Of a stretch of DNA of 64,000 bases, positions 8,674 through 16,689 are shown in pieces. The DNA is from JABFRG01 sp038210445 (GTDB taxonomy: Bacteria; Myxococcota_A; Polyangia; Polyangiales; Polyangiaceae). Every line of letters starts with the position of its first letter. Position 1 is the stretch's first letter. A program made the translations under genes and the position numbers. The notes under the pieces were generated by a model. It searched no databases. It had not been told where the DNA came from and saw only the letters and a list, made by a program, of their open reading frames with translations. The stretch covers positions 1 to 64,000 of the forward strand of contig JBBQWQ010000009.1 of assembly GCA_038210445.1 (NCBI GenBank), written 5' to 3'.

Positions 8674-9958
8674 CCACCACGTCAACCGGGAGCGAAGAGC
8701 TTCCGGCGGTCATGAGCCGCAGCGCGCCGCCCGGCGCCAGGTTCGGCAGGCGCACGGCGTCGGCGTCCACGAAGGTGCTGCCCCTGGGCAGCGCCGTGAC
8801 GACCGTCGCTTGCTCGGTGGCGCCGGCCCAGGCGCCGCCGCGAGGCGCAACCCCCGCGACCATCCCGGCTTCCGCGACAATTGTGTATACTACACCGAAA
8901 TTGCCGACCAGCGAGATGGCGTTTCCGGTGGTGGCGTCACGGCCGAGCACGTGCGGGTCCACGACGTCGGCGCCGAGCCGCAGGCGTGCGAGCTTGGACC
9001 CGGCGGGTCCGGCCAGGGAAGAGGCGAAGATCGCGAGATCGGCGTCGGGGAATGTGCCCCGTGCGTGCTTGCCGTCGAAGGGCAAGAGCGGCAGGCCGGC
9101 GGTGGCCGCCGCCGCGTCGACCCCTGGACCCACCGTGACCACCGAGAGCTTGAGATCGGCGTCCGGCGTGACGTCGTAGATGGCGTGCACCAGCTCGAGG
9201 CGCTGCGCGGTGGCGGCGTCGAGGGCCGGGTCGAGCACCACCCGCGCGCCCGCCGGGACCACGACCGTGCGCGGCGAAGGCGGCCCGAGATAGCGGCGCG
9301 CCACGTCCTTGCCGATGCCCAGGTAGTCGACCCCGGGCGTTCCCACCGCGCTGCGCTCGAAGCGCACCGAGGCCGCGGCCGCGCCCTGGTTGAGAGCCAC
9401 CAACGAGAACTTGCGCGGGGCAGCACCACCGTTTGCATGATACACGTAGATGCGGTACGGCGCGCCCTTGCGGAGCGTGTCGGCGTAGAGCACGCCGTTC
9501 ACCGCCGGGTCCTCGGGATCGTCCGAGAAAACCAGGGTTCGCGCCGCATCGGGGGCGCACACGCGGGCCGGCGCGCAGGGCAGCGACGCCGTCGTCACAT
9601 CGGCCAGAGGCACCGGATCGCCGGCCGCGGTGGTGGCGAGGGAGGCCGCGAGCGCTGCAGGGGTGGCGACCGCCGGATCACAACGCCGAACGTCGCGAAC
9701 CAAGTGGAATCCCGGGTCGCAGACTGTAGCGGCCGCGTCGGGCGGGGCGTCGATGGCGCCATCCTCGACGCGTGCGGCGTCGGGGAGCGCGGCGTCGGAT
9801 ACTCCAGAAGACGTTGGGCCCCCGCTCGCCGGGCCCCCCGCATCGCAGGCGCCCAGCGCAGCGGCGAGGCCCGCGGCCCGGAGGACGGCAGCGCCCAGCC
9901 TCGCACACCGCTCGCGTGCGGCGCCGGCCTTCGTGCGCGCCTCGACGGTCCGGTCCAT
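8657..9958 (-). CDS. Hypothetical secreted lipoprotein, 433 aa
   Basis: A long n-region with Arg, then a hydrophobic core and lipobox-like AAALGAC, marks an exported lipoprotein. The mature part starts with a Gly/Pro/Ser/Asp-rich linker and continues into a beta-rich domain of Ala/Val-rich strands, resembling the cell-surface DUF4397-type repeats often found in myxobacteria (VYHANGGAAPRKFSLVALNQGAAAASVRF; YDVTPDADLKLSVVTVG). No enzyme motif is seen. TATGCT (complement of 9965-9970) ends six bases before the ATG, a probable leaderless promoter. Confidence 0.75.
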   Translation of the reverse strand: MDRTVEARTKAGAARERCARLGAAVLRAAGLAAALGACDAGGPASGGPTSSGVSDAALPDAARVEDGAIDAPPDAAATVCDPGFHLVRDVRRCDPAVATPAALAASLATTAAGDPVPLADVTTASLPCAPARVCAPDAARTLVFSDDPEDPAVNGVLYADTLRKGAPYRIYVYHANGGAAPRKFSLVALNQGAAAASVRFERSAVGTPGVDYLGIGKDVARRYLGPPSPRTVVVPAGARVVLDPALDAATAQRLELVHAIYDVTPDADLKLSVVTVGPGVDAAAATAGLPLLPFDGKHARGTFPDADLAIFASSLAGPAGSKLARLRLGADVVDPHVLGRDATTGNAISLVGNFGVVYTIVAEAGMVAGVAPRGGAWAGATEQATVVTALPRGSTFVDADAVRLPNLAPGGALRLMTAGSSSLPVDVVVTSGR

Positions 9959-10012
9959 GCCCGTAGCATAGCGGGAGCGCCCGAAACGCGCACCCGGCCG
10001 TGCGTTATCCCA

Positions 10013-10041
10013 TTGACAGGAGGGGGGCGAATCGATGATGT
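10013..10041 (+). promoter_or_regulatory. Probable sigma-70 promoter of tRNA-Phe
   Basis: A perfect -35 box TTGACA (10013-10018) is followed after 17 bp by TGATGT (10036-10041), a weak -10. Transcription would start about 35 bp before the tRNA. The exact -35 stands out in this GC-rich sequence. Confidence 0.5.
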
Positions 10042-10083
10042 TCCCCGCACTTCTCGAGCGGGTTTCCCGTCCGAGCGGTGGTC

Positions 10084-10156
10084 GCCCAGGTAGCTCAGTT
10101 GGTAGAGCAGGGGATTGAAAATCCCCGTGTCGGCGGTTCGATTCCGTCCCTGGGCA
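10084..10156 (+). tRNA. tRNA-Phe (GAA)
   Basis: 73-nt cloverleaf. Acceptor GCCCAGG pairs with CCTGGGC, the D arm has AGCTCAGTTGGTAGAGC, the anticodon stem GGGGA/TCCCC carries loop TTGAAAA (anticodon GAA), and the T arm has CGGCGGTTCGATTCCGTC. The discriminator is A and CCA is not encoded. Confidence 0.97.
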
Positions 10157-10275
10157 CTTCTGGTTGCGCCGAATGGCGCTGCCCGCAAAGGGCTCTCATC
10201 GTCTTCCTGTTCTCCTCCGGCTCCGTGGACCGCTCCGGACTCGTGCGCGGAGGAGCGATTCCGTCCTTGGGCACT
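10140..10275 (+). repeat. Direct repeat of the tRNA-Phe 3' end (decayed tRNA half)
   Basis: The last 17 tRNA bases plus two (10140-10158, GATTCCGTCCCTGGGCACT) recur at 10257-10275 with one mismatch (GATTCCGTCCTTGGGCACT). Upstream of the second copy, CGTG-CGCGGAGGAGC still resembles the tRNA CGTGTCGGCGGTTC, so it looks like the eroded 3' half of a second tRNA-Phe. The spacing of 117 bp is too small for an island. Confidence 0.7.
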
Positions 10276-10338
10276 GCGTCACGAGCGCAACCAACGAACG
10301 TCACGCGCGAGCGCGGCGGGCGTTGTAGATAGGTCGGC

Positions 10339-11361
10339 ATGATCGATCTGCGCTCCGACACGGTGACCCGGCCCACGGCGGGGATGCTGAAGGCGATGAC
10401 GGCGGCGGAGGTGGGCGACGACGTGTGGGGCGACGACCCTACGGTGCTTCGGCTGCAGGCCGCGGTGGCGGCGCGCACCGGCTTCGAGGACGCGCTCTTT
10501 CTGCCCAGCGGCACCATGAGCAACCTGTGCGCTATCATGGCCCACTGCGAGCGGGGCGACGAGTACATCGTCGGGCAGCTGGCCCACACCTACAAATACG
10601 AAGGCGGCGGGGCGGCGGTGCTGGGCTCGGTGGTGCCGCAGCCCATCGAGCACGCGCCGGATGGGTCGCTGCCGCTCGAGAAGATCGCTTCCGCCGTGAA
10701 GTCGCATGGTCCGGGCCTCGGCGCGCACTTCGCGCGATCGAAGTTGCTGGCGCTCGAGAACACCTGGAGCGGGCGCGTGCTCGATCGCGGATACCTGGAG
10801 GCGGCGCAGGCGCTGGCGCGGAGCAAGGGCCTGGCGGTGCACCTCGACGGGGCGCGGGTGGCGCACGCAGCGGTGGCCAACCGGCAGTCGCTGGCCGAGG
10901 CCTGCGGCGGCTTCGACTCGGTGTCGATCTGTTTTTCGAAGGGTCTCGGCGCGCCGGTGGGCTCCGTCCTCGTGGGCACCCGCGCCCTCGTCGCGCGCGC
11001 CTATCGCTGGCGCAAGGTGCTGGGCGGCGGCATGCGGCAAGCGGGCTACCTGGCGGCCGCGTGCCTCTACGCGCTGGAGCACCATGTGGACCGGCTCGCC
11101 GACGATCACGCGCGGGCCACGCGCCTCGCAACGGGCCTCCGCGGCATCTCCGGCATGAAGGTGCTAGGTCACCACACGAACATGGTCTTCGCCGAGGTGC
11201 CGGACGCCCACTGCGCGCCGCTCGAGGCGTTCCTCGCGCAGCGCGGCATCCTGGTGCAGGTGCTGTACGGGACGCGCCTCGTCACGCACCTCGATCTCAG
11301 CGACGCCGACGTGGACGCGGTGGTGAGCAGCGTGTGGGCGTACTTTCAGACGCACGCGTAG
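10339..11361 (+). CDS. ltaE: Low-specificity L-threonine aldolase
   Basis: PLP-dependent enzyme that cleaves L-threonine or L-allo-threonine to glycine and acetaldehyde. The 340-aa length and the opening MIDLRSDTVTRPT-GM are diagnostic. Other family marks are FLPSGTMSNLCAI, LALENTWSGRV, VHLDGARVAHAA and the PLP-lysine segment SICFSKGLGAPVGS. TAGATA at 10326-10331 lies seven bases before the ATG, fitting a leaderless start. It stands alone and is convergent with the next gene. Confidence 0.95.
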   Translation: MIDLRSDTVTRPTAGMLKAMTAAEVGDDVWGDDPTVLRLQAAVAARTGFEDALFLPSGTMSNLCAIMAHCERGDEYIVGQLAHTYKYEGGGAAVLGSVVPQPIEHAPDGSLPLEKIASAVKSHGPGLGAHFARSKLLALENTWSGRVLDRGYLEAAQALARSKGLAVHLDGARVAHAAVANRQSLAEACGGFDSVSICFSKGLGAPVGSVLVGTRALVARAYRWRKVLGGGMRQAGYLAAACLYALEHHVDRLADDHARATRLATGLRGISGMKVLGHHTNMVFAEVPDAHCAPLEAFLAQRGILVQVLYGTRLVTHLDLSDADVDAVVSSVWAYFQTHA

Positions 11362-11469
11362 GGCGCGAGCAAGCCCACCAGTCACGAAGGCGCTCGACGA
11401 GGACACCCGGGGTCGCGCGCTAGATCACGAACTGCGGCGCGAGGAGCTCGATACCGCGTTGACGCGTGG

Positions 11470-11898
11470 CTACTTCACGAGCTGCAGGATGATGAACGCA
11501 ATGCTGATGAGCGTCCCCAGCGCGCCGGTCACGATGCCGACCCAGCTGCGCACCGTCGACGCGCCTTTGCCGTACGCGGATTGCGGGAGGATGGCGCCCT
11601 TCTTCAGGGAGATGATGCCGGTGACGAGGGCGATGGGCCCGAGCACCACCCCGAGACCGCAGATGAGCACAGAGAGAATGCCCACCCAGCAGGCCACCGC
11701 CGCCAGCGGATTGGTCGGGATGAGCGCGTCGACGATGCCCGCTGCGGGCGGATGGGGATTGCCGTAGGCGGGCGGCGGGTATCCACCGGGAGGCGGCGGC
11801 GCTTGACCAAAGCCGCCCGGCGGCGGCGCTTGACCAAAGCCGCCCGGCGGCGGCCCAGACGCAGGAGAGCCAGGGGGCGGATAGGGAGGCTGCGACAT
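11470..11898 (-). CDS. Proline-rich membrane protein (DUF4190-like)
   Basis: 142 aa. A Pro/Gly-rich cytoplasmic N-terminus (about 50 residues) is followed by two transmembrane helices separated by a short GAILPQSAYGKGAST loop. The layout NPLAAVACWVGILSVLICGLGVVLGPIALVTGIISLKKGA matches small DUF4190-type proteins. The N-terminal nine-residue motif PPPGGFGQA is tandemly duplicated by a 27-bp DNA repeat. Function is unknown. ATG at 11898 gives the natural MSQPPYPPPG start. Confidence 0.75.
   Translation of the reverse strand: MSQPPYPPPGSPASGPPPGGFGQAPPPGGFGQAPPPPGGYPPPAYGNPHPPAAGIVDALIPTNPLAAVACWVGILSVLICGLGVVLGPIALVTGIISLKKGAILPQSAYGKGASTVRSWVGIVTGALGTLISIAFIILQLVK
11794..11847. repeat. 27-bp tandem repeat, two perfect copies
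   Basis: Two identical 27-bp units (11794-11820, 11821-11847), followed by a 7-base partial third. They lie in frame in the Pro-rich region of the DUF4190-like gene and each encodes nine residues, so copy-number change would not shift the frame. Confidence 0.9.
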
Positions 11899-11948
11899 GG
11901 CAATCGTCGTATCGCGATTGCGCGCCATCGCCAAGGCGCAGCGCGCGC

Positions 11949-12302
11949 TTACAGACCCGTGATCTCGATCGCATGAATCTGCGCCTCCAAGGCCTCGCGG
12001 CGGCAGGCGAGCGCCGCCTCCGCGCGGCGCACCTCGACGAGCTTCGCCCGGAGCCGGTCCAGTCGCGCTCCCGGCTTCACCGCGCCGTCGAGCCACGCCG
12101 GGAGCGCCTCCTTGATCTCCGCCAACGTAAAGCCGAGCCCCTTGGCGTACGCGATGCGGCGAAGCGCCCGGAGATCGCGCTCGGTGTAGCTGCGATAGCC
12201 GCTCACCGCCCGACGCGGGGCGGGCAAAACGCCGCGCTTTTCGTAGAACCGAATGGTGTCCACCGGAACCTTGGCCCGCTTCGCCAGCTCGCCGATGCGC
12301 AT
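11949..12302 (-). CDS. MerR-family transcriptional regulator
   Basis: 117-aa regulator with the N-terminal MerR winged helix (MRIGELAKRAKVPVDTIRFYEKRGVL; the second wing ends in GYRSYTERDLRALRRIAYAKGLGFTLAEI) and a short coiled-coil dimerisation helix. There is only a stub C-terminal effector part (LACRREALEAQIHAIEITGL) with no cysteine metal cluster like that of CueR or MerR, so a metal signal is unlikely. It is transcribed away from the FMN reductase gene, with a 20-bp palindrome between them as the likely operator. Confidence 0.92.
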   Translation of the reverse strand: MRIGELAKRAKVPVDTIRFYEKRGVLPAPRRAVSGYRSYTERDLRALRRIAYAKGLGFTLAEIKEALPAWLDGAVKPGARLDRLRAKLVEVRRAEAALACRREALEAQIHAIEITGL

Positions 12303-12318
12303 CAAGAGACCGTACCAC

Positions 12319-12342
12319 TTGACCCTGGACCATGGTCCAGGG
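12319..12342. promoter_or_regulatory. MerR-type operator: -35 TTGACC overlapping a 20-bp perfect palindrome
   Basis: CCCTGGACCATGGTCCAGGG (12323-12342) is a perfect dyad. It begins inside a -35-like TTGACC (12319-12324), as in MerR-regulated promoters where the dyad fills an over-long spacer. It ends only 14 bp before the ATG of the FMN reductase gene and 20 bp from the merR start. Confidence 0.75.
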
Positions 12343-12356
12343 CCCACGCTCCGCCC

Positions 12357-12869
12357 ATGCGCATCTTCGCCCTCTGCGGAAGCCTTCGGGCACGGTCCAC
12401 CAATCTCACCCTGCTCACCGCCGCCCAGGAGCTGGCACGAGCGTCGCTCGACATCTACGCCGACCTGGGAGGCCTGCCCCACTACAACGCCGACGTCGAG
12501 AAAGCGGGGCTGCCGCAAGCCGTGATCGCGCTGCGCAAGTGCGTGCAGGATGCATCGGTCGTGGTCATCTCGTCGCCCGAGTATGCGCGCGGCGTGCCCG
12601 GCTCCCTGAAGAACGCCCTCGACTGGCTGGTGGGCGGCCCGGAATTCTACGCGAAGCCGTACGCCCTCTGGAGCGCTTCCGATCGCGCGGTGAACGTGGA
12701 CGCGGCGCTGCGGCTGACCCTCGACACCATGTCGGGCCGGCGCGTGGACGCTGCGTGCATGACCTTGCCGCTGCTGGGAGGACAGCACACAGCGGAGGCG
12801 ATTCTCGCCGATCCCGCGCTGCGCGGCGCCATCGAGGCGGCGCTCGCGGCGCTCACCGCGGCTCAGTAG
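12357..12869 (+). CDS. NADPH-dependent FMN reductase family protein
   Basis: 170-aa flavodoxin-fold oxidoreductase. The FMN phosphate loop is GSLRARSTN near the start, and SSPEYARGVPGSLKNALDWLVG is the family signature. It likely reduces FMN or quinones with NAD(P)H as part of a stress response. It is controlled by the divergent MerR protein through the palindrome just upstream. The ATG is 14 bp from the palindrome, so its mRNA must have almost no leader. It overlaps the next convergent gene by 7 bp. Confidence 0.9.
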   Translation: MRIFALCGSLRARSTNLTLLTAAQELARASLDIYADLGGLPHYNADVEKAGLPQAVIALRKCVQDASVVVISSPEYARGVPGSLKNALDWLVGGPEFYAKPYALWSASDRAVNVDAALRLTLDTMSGRRVDAACMTLPLLGGQHTAEAILADPALRGAIEAALAALTAAQ

Positions 12870-13582
12870 GGAACGAGGTCGCCCTTCTTGCGAAGCGCGT
12901 TGGAGCTGGGTGCAGTAGGCGCCGGCGCGGGTGCGCCGCTCACCGGATTTTGCCCCGCCCCGCCCCGGTTCGCCGGGAGGTCGAAGAACCCCACCAGGGC
13001 CAGCGCGTCGGAGGGCACGCCGTCGCTCTTCTTGGCCATCTCCGGACCCAGCGCCACCCCGCAAAAGCCTGTGCGCGAGCCCTTGACCAGATCGCCGGTG
13101 TCGCCCACCGCAAACACCGTCCATAGCTCGGTCGCGCCTTGCAGCACCGCAGCAAAGCCCTTGGGCGCGCCAGGGCCGGCGTCGGCATCGCGCACCGCGG
13201 TGATGGTCACGACGGTGCCTGCCATGCAAGCCCGCTTGCCGTAGGCGCCAAGCGGATCCTTCAGCGCCAGGAGCGTCGAGGTCTCGCTCTTCTTCACGTC
13301 TACCTCGGCCCACTTCAGGTGGCCCGCGGCCCAGTCGCTCAGAACCCGCTTGCGCTCGCCGTCGCTCTGCGACTCTTCGCGCGCGGTGGTGAGCGCGTCT
13401 TGAAGCGACGTCGAGCTCATCACGCGCTCCCGGTGGGTCACGTGTGCGCCCGCATCATCCTGGGTGACCGTCTCGTTCGCCGCCACCGCAGAGGCCATCG
13501 GCTTGCTCTCCAAGGGCGACTGCTCCGACTTTTTGGCACAGGCGACGACCCCGACGAGCACCACACACGCGAGACGGTTCAT
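12863..13582 (-). CDS. Hypothetical lipoprotein
   Basis: 239 aa with an export signal and lipobox (MNRLACVVLVGVVAC), then a Lys/Ser/Glu-rich linker and a compact domain of about 150 residues with Cys in KRACMAGTVVTITAV and FCGVAL. The C-terminus is Pro/Ala-rich. The domain layout (GTVVTITAVRD...GFAAVLQGATELWTVFAVGDTGDLVKGSRTGFCGVA) suggests an OB-like barrel, but I do not recognise a family. The ATG at 13582 fits the signal peptide. Confidence 0.7.
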   Translation of the reverse strand: MNRLACVVLVGVVACAKKSEQSPLESKPMASAVAANETVTQDDAGAHVTHRERVMSSTSLQDALTTAREESQSDGERKRVLSDWAAGHLKWAEVDVKKSETSTLLALKDPLGAYGKRACMAGTVVTITAVRDADAGPGAPKGFAAVLQGATELWTVFAVGDTGDLVKGSRTGFCGVALGPEMAKKSDGVPSDALALVGFFDLPANRGGAGQNPVSGAPAPAPTAPSSNALRKKGDLVPY

Positions 13583-13652
13583 GGCGCCATGGTCGCCCCG
13601 AGGCCCCACTTGCCGCAAGCGAAAGCCGACGCCCGCGCGCCGGGCGTTGAGG

Positions 13653-13658
13653 TAATGT
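13653..13658 (+). promoter_or_regulatory. Putative -10 element (TAATGT), leaderless start
   Basis: TAATGT ends six bases before the ATG of the gamma-glutamyltransferase gene. Confidence 0.45.
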
Positions 13659-13664
13659 GCGCGC

Positions 13665-15473
13665 ATGCTCCCGCGCTCGCTCGTCTCACTCCTCGCGCTC
13701 GTGCTCGCCTGCAGCCCGGCGCCCGCCCCGGAAGCCCCGCGCCCGCGAACGCCCATGGCCTCGGTGTCGCCCACGCTCACAGCGCCGGCTCTCGCGCTCG
13801 ACGCGGGCAGCGACGCCGCGCCGAAGGTCGCCGCCGAGCCCTGGCCCTACGCCGCGCCCGTGGTGGTGAAGGGCGCCAAGGGCATGGTCGTCACCGACAA
13901 CGCGCTCGCCACCAACGTCGGTAGGGACGTCCTCGCCAAGGGCGGCAACGCCATCGATGCGGCGGTGGCTACCGCCTTCGCGCTGGCGGTCACCTACCCC
14001 ACCGCGGGCAACATCGGCGGCGGTGGGTTCGCAGTCACGCGCGTGGGCGGAAAGCTCAAGGCCCTCGACTTTCGCGAGACCGCCCCCGGGGCTGCCAAGC
14101 GCGACATGTATCTCGACGCCGAAGGCAAGCCGAGCAAGGAGGCCCGCGAGGGCATCAAGTCGGTGGGCGTTCCCGGGAGCGTGGCCGGCCTGTGGGAGCT
14201 CCACAAGGGCCAGGGAAAGAAGCCCTGGGCCGAGCTCCTCGCGCCGGCCATCGCCCTGGCCAAGGAAGGCTTCGCAGTCGACGCGGGCTTCGCCGATACC
14301 CTCAAGGCGGGCGATCGCCTGAAGAAGTACAAAACCTCCGCAGACCTATTTTTCCCGGGCGGCCAGCCGCTCGGGGTGGGCACCATCTTCAAGAACCCCG
14401 AGCTCGGCGCGGCGCTCGAGCGCATTGCGCAGAAGGGTCCCAGCGGTTTTTACGAGGGCCCCACCGCCGACGCCATCGTGGCGCAGATGAAGGCCGACGG
14501 CGGCATCGTCACCGCCGCCGATCTCAAGGGGTACAAGCCCAAGTGGCGCACGCCCATCACCTTTCACTACCGCGGGCACCACGTCATCTCCATGCCCCCA
14601 CCCTCTTCCGGTGGGCTCACGCTGGCCATGATCTTCCACATTCTCGAGGGCTACGATCTCAAGGCGCTGGGCTTTCAATCGCCGGAGGCGCTCCACTACG
14701 TGTTCGAGGCAATGCGCCGCTCGTATGCCGCCCGCAACGCCAAGCTCGGCGATCCCGATTTCGCCAAGCTGCCGGTGGATCGCCTGCTCTCCGACGCGTG
14801 GGCCAAGGAGCAGCGCGCCGGCATCCAGGCCGATCGCGCGACCCCTTCCGCAGACATCAAGGTCGACGGCCCGGCCTCGGGAATGGGCCCCCACACCACG
14901 CACTTCTCGGTGGTCGACGCCGACGGCAACGCGGTGGCGCTCACCACCACCATCAACTGGTGGTTCGGCTCGGGCGTCACAGTGAAGGGAGCGGGCTTCG
15001 TCCTCAACAACGAGATGGACGACTTCGCCGCCGTGCCCGGCACCGCCAACGGCTTCGGTCTCGTGCAGGGCGAGCCCAACGCCATCGCGCCCAAGAAGCG
15101 CATGCTCTCATCGATGGCCCCAACGCTGGTCACCAGCGCAGACGGCGCCCTGGAGCTGGTGGTGGGCGGCGCCGGCGGCCCCACCATCATCACTGCGGTG
15201 CTCCAGGAGATCTCCAACGTCGTCGACTTCGGCATGGACCTCGGCGCCGCGGTGAGCGCGCCGCGGTTCCACATGCAGCACATACCCGACCAGGTGAGCT
15301 TCGAGAAGAACGGCCTCGCCGAGCCCACGCGCCAGAAGCTCCTCACCATGGGCTACGTCTTCAAGGAGATGGGTCACCTGGCCGACGCGCCGGGCATCGG
15401 CCGCGCGGGCAGCGAGTGGCTGGGCGCCGCGGAGCCGCGCCGCCTGGGCGGTCTCGCAGCAACGCCGCAGTAG
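13665..15473 (+). CDS. ggt: Gamma-glutamyltransferase (secreted, lipoprotein-type)
   Basis: Cleaves the gamma-glutamyl bond of glutathione or transfers it to acceptors. The precursor self-cleaves before a Thr that becomes the nucleophile. It is 602 aa; the signal with lipobox LALVLAC ends at Cys16. Family marks: GNAIDAAVATAFALAVTYPTAGNIGGGGFAV, nucleophile Thr411 in GPHTTHFSVVD, a substrate loop LSSMAPTLV and a glycine pair GGAGGPTIITAV. Lipid anchoring puts it in the envelope. It stands alone and is followed by a hairpin terminator shared with the convergent gene. Confidence 0.95.
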   Translation: MLPRSLVSLLALVLACSPAPAPEAPRPRTPMASVSPTLTAPALALDAGSDAAPKVAAEPWPYAAPVVVKGAKGMVVTDNALATNVGRDVLAKGGNAIDAAVATAFALAVTYPTAGNIGGGGFAVTRVGGKLKALDFRETAPGAAKRDMYLDAEGKPSKEAREGIKSVGVPGSVAGLWELHKGQGKKPWAELLAPAIALAKEGFAVDAGFADTLKAGDRLKKYKTSADLFFPGGQPLGVGTIFKNPELGAALERIAQKGPSGFYEGPTADAIVAQMKADGGIVTAADLKGYKPKWRTPITFHYRGHHVISMPPPSSGGLTLAMIFHILEGYDLKALGFQSPEALHYVFEAMRRSYAARNAKLGDPDFAKLPVDRLLSDAWAKEQRAGIQADRATPSADIKVDGPASGMGPHTTHFSVVDADGNAVALTTTINWWFGSGVTVKGAGFVLNNEMDDFAAVPGTANGFGLVQGEPNAIAPKKRMLSSMAPTLVTSADGALELVVGGAGGPTIITAVLQEISNVVDFGMDLGAAVSAPRFHMQHIPDQVSFEKNGLAEPTRQKLLTMGYVFKEMGHLADAPGIGRAGSEWLGAAEPRRLGGLAATPQ

Positions 15474-15499
15474 CGCGGCTCGAACGCCGGACGCAACAA

Positions 15500-15529
15500 A
15501 GCCCGCGAGCCTAGACAGCGTCGCGGGCT
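15500..15529. terminator. Hairpin between convergent genes
   Basis: AGCCCGCGA (15500-15508) pairs with TCGCGGGCT (15521-15529): a 9-bp stem with a 12-nt loop, in the 72-bp gap between ggt and the convergent small gene. There is no U tract, so it may act in both directions weakly or with Rho. Confidence 0.55.
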
Positions 15530-15545
15530 CGTTCGCGCGGCCGAG

Positions 15546-15974
15546 CTACTTCTTGGGCTCGTCCTTCTTCGGCTCGTCCTTCTTCGGGGCTTCCTTCTTT
15601 TGGGCCTTCTTGTGCGCCTCGCGGTGGGCGTCGGCGCGGGCCTCTTTGGCGGCGGCGCGAACTTCTTTGGCCTCGTCCTTGGTGACGGTGCCGTCGGCGA
15701 CGACCTTGGCGACCGCCTGGTTCACGCGGACGACGCTGCCTTCGAAGCGGGCGCGCATGAGCTTCGCCTTCTCGGCGTCGACGCTCTTCGTCTTGATGCG
15801 CTCCTCGAGCTTCGCCCGTGCCTTGGTGATGCGCGCCTCGTGCTTGCTCTTGAACGCGGCCGCCGGCATGGGGAACTTGTGGTGCCCCTTCTGCGTTTCT
15901 TCGGCGCTGGCGCCGAAGGCGGTGGTGACGACGGAAAGAGCGAGGAGGGCTGCGGCGAGCGTCGAGGGCTTCAT
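15546..15974 (-). CDS. Small secreted helical protein, paralogue A
   Basis: 142 aa with a signal peptide (ALLALSVVTTAFGASA). The mature protein is a charged, mostly helical domain (FPMPAAAFKSKHEARI...SVDAEKAKLMRARFEG), and the tail is Lys-rich with a KKDEP repeat. It shares about half its residues with the next gene, including FPMPAAAFK and the segment ADGTVTKDEAKEVR. That segment resembles the second half of an EF-hand loop (Asp-Gly-x-Val...Glu) but lacks the DxD start, so calcium binding is doubtful. It looks like a periplasmic protein of CpxP/Spy type by size and charge only. Function unknown. Confidence 0.75.
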   Translation of the reverse strand: MKPSTLAAALLALSVVTTAFGASAEETQKGHHKFPMPAAAFKSKHEARITKARAKLEERIKTKSVDAEKAKLMRARFEGSVVRVNQAVAKVVADGTVTKDEAKEVRAAAKEARADAHREAHKKAQKKEAPKKDEPKKDEPKK

Positions 15975-16169
15975 GAGGTTCCTACCTGGTGAATCGGGGC
16001 TCCTCGGGTCTCGCATAGACCCGCGCCGGGCGCCAGTTTTTGATGCCCATCTTTGCGAAGCTTTACGAAGCCGCAAGCGAGGAAGCCCGCAGCGCGATTG
16101 CGCCGCGGGCCCAAGATAAGGAAGCAAGGAAGCTGGGCCCCGTCCGGCCCGGAAAATTCCTTCGGTCCG

Positions 16170-16526
16170 TTAGCCCTTTGCGCGCTTGCCGTGGTGGCCG
16201 CGGCCGGCGCGGGCCACCTGGCGCACTTCCTTGGCTTCTTCCTTGGTCACGGTGCCGTCGGCGGCGACCTTGGTGACGGCCTGGTTGATCTTGACGACGC
16301 TTCCTTCGAAGCGCGCGCGCACCCGCTTGGCCTTCTCGGCGTCGAGCTTCTTCGAAGTGATGTGCGCTTCCATGCGGGCCCGGGACTTTTCGATGTGCGC
16401 GGCCTCGCGGGTCTTGAACGCGGCCGCCGGCATCGGGAACTTGGCCTTCGGCTCCTCGGCGCCGGCGGTGAACGCGGCGGTGAGCACAGAGACGGAGAGG
16501 GCGAGAGCGACGAACATTGCGCGCAT
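16170..16526 (-). CDS. Small secreted helical protein, paralogue B
   Basis: 118 aa with a signal peptide (VALALSVSVLTAAFTAGA). It is a tandem paralogue of the gene downstream on the same strand: both have FPMPAAAFK, EKAK-RARFEGSVVKINQAVTKVAADGTVTK and the same charged-helix layout. This copy lacks the KKDEP tail and ends in a basic GRGHHGKRAKG instead. It reflects a recent local duplication with divergence of the C-terminus. Its two ATGs (VIIMRAMF) leave a small doubt on the start. Confidence 0.75.
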   Translation of the reverse strand: MRAMFVALALSVSVLTAAFTAGAEEPKAKFPMPAAAFKTREAAHIEKSRARMEAHITSKKLDAEKAKRVRARFEGSVVKINQAVTKVAADGTVTKEEAKEVRQVARAGRGHHGKRAKG

Positions 16527-16689
16527 GATGATGACCTCGGAGGGGAAGAGACCGGGTGCGTAGCCGAGGCCCGCATCGGCCTCCCATGGATAGACGCGCG
16601 CCACGGTGCTTCGATGGACCCGTTTGCAGTCCTTTACACAGCGAGAATCTCTGGTCATTTCCGCGCGGCGCCGGTGTGGGATAGGGGCG

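Noticed and set aside
10140..10275. Genomic island bounded by tRNA-Phe repeats
   Set aside because: The interval is 117 bp and has no integrase or other gene.
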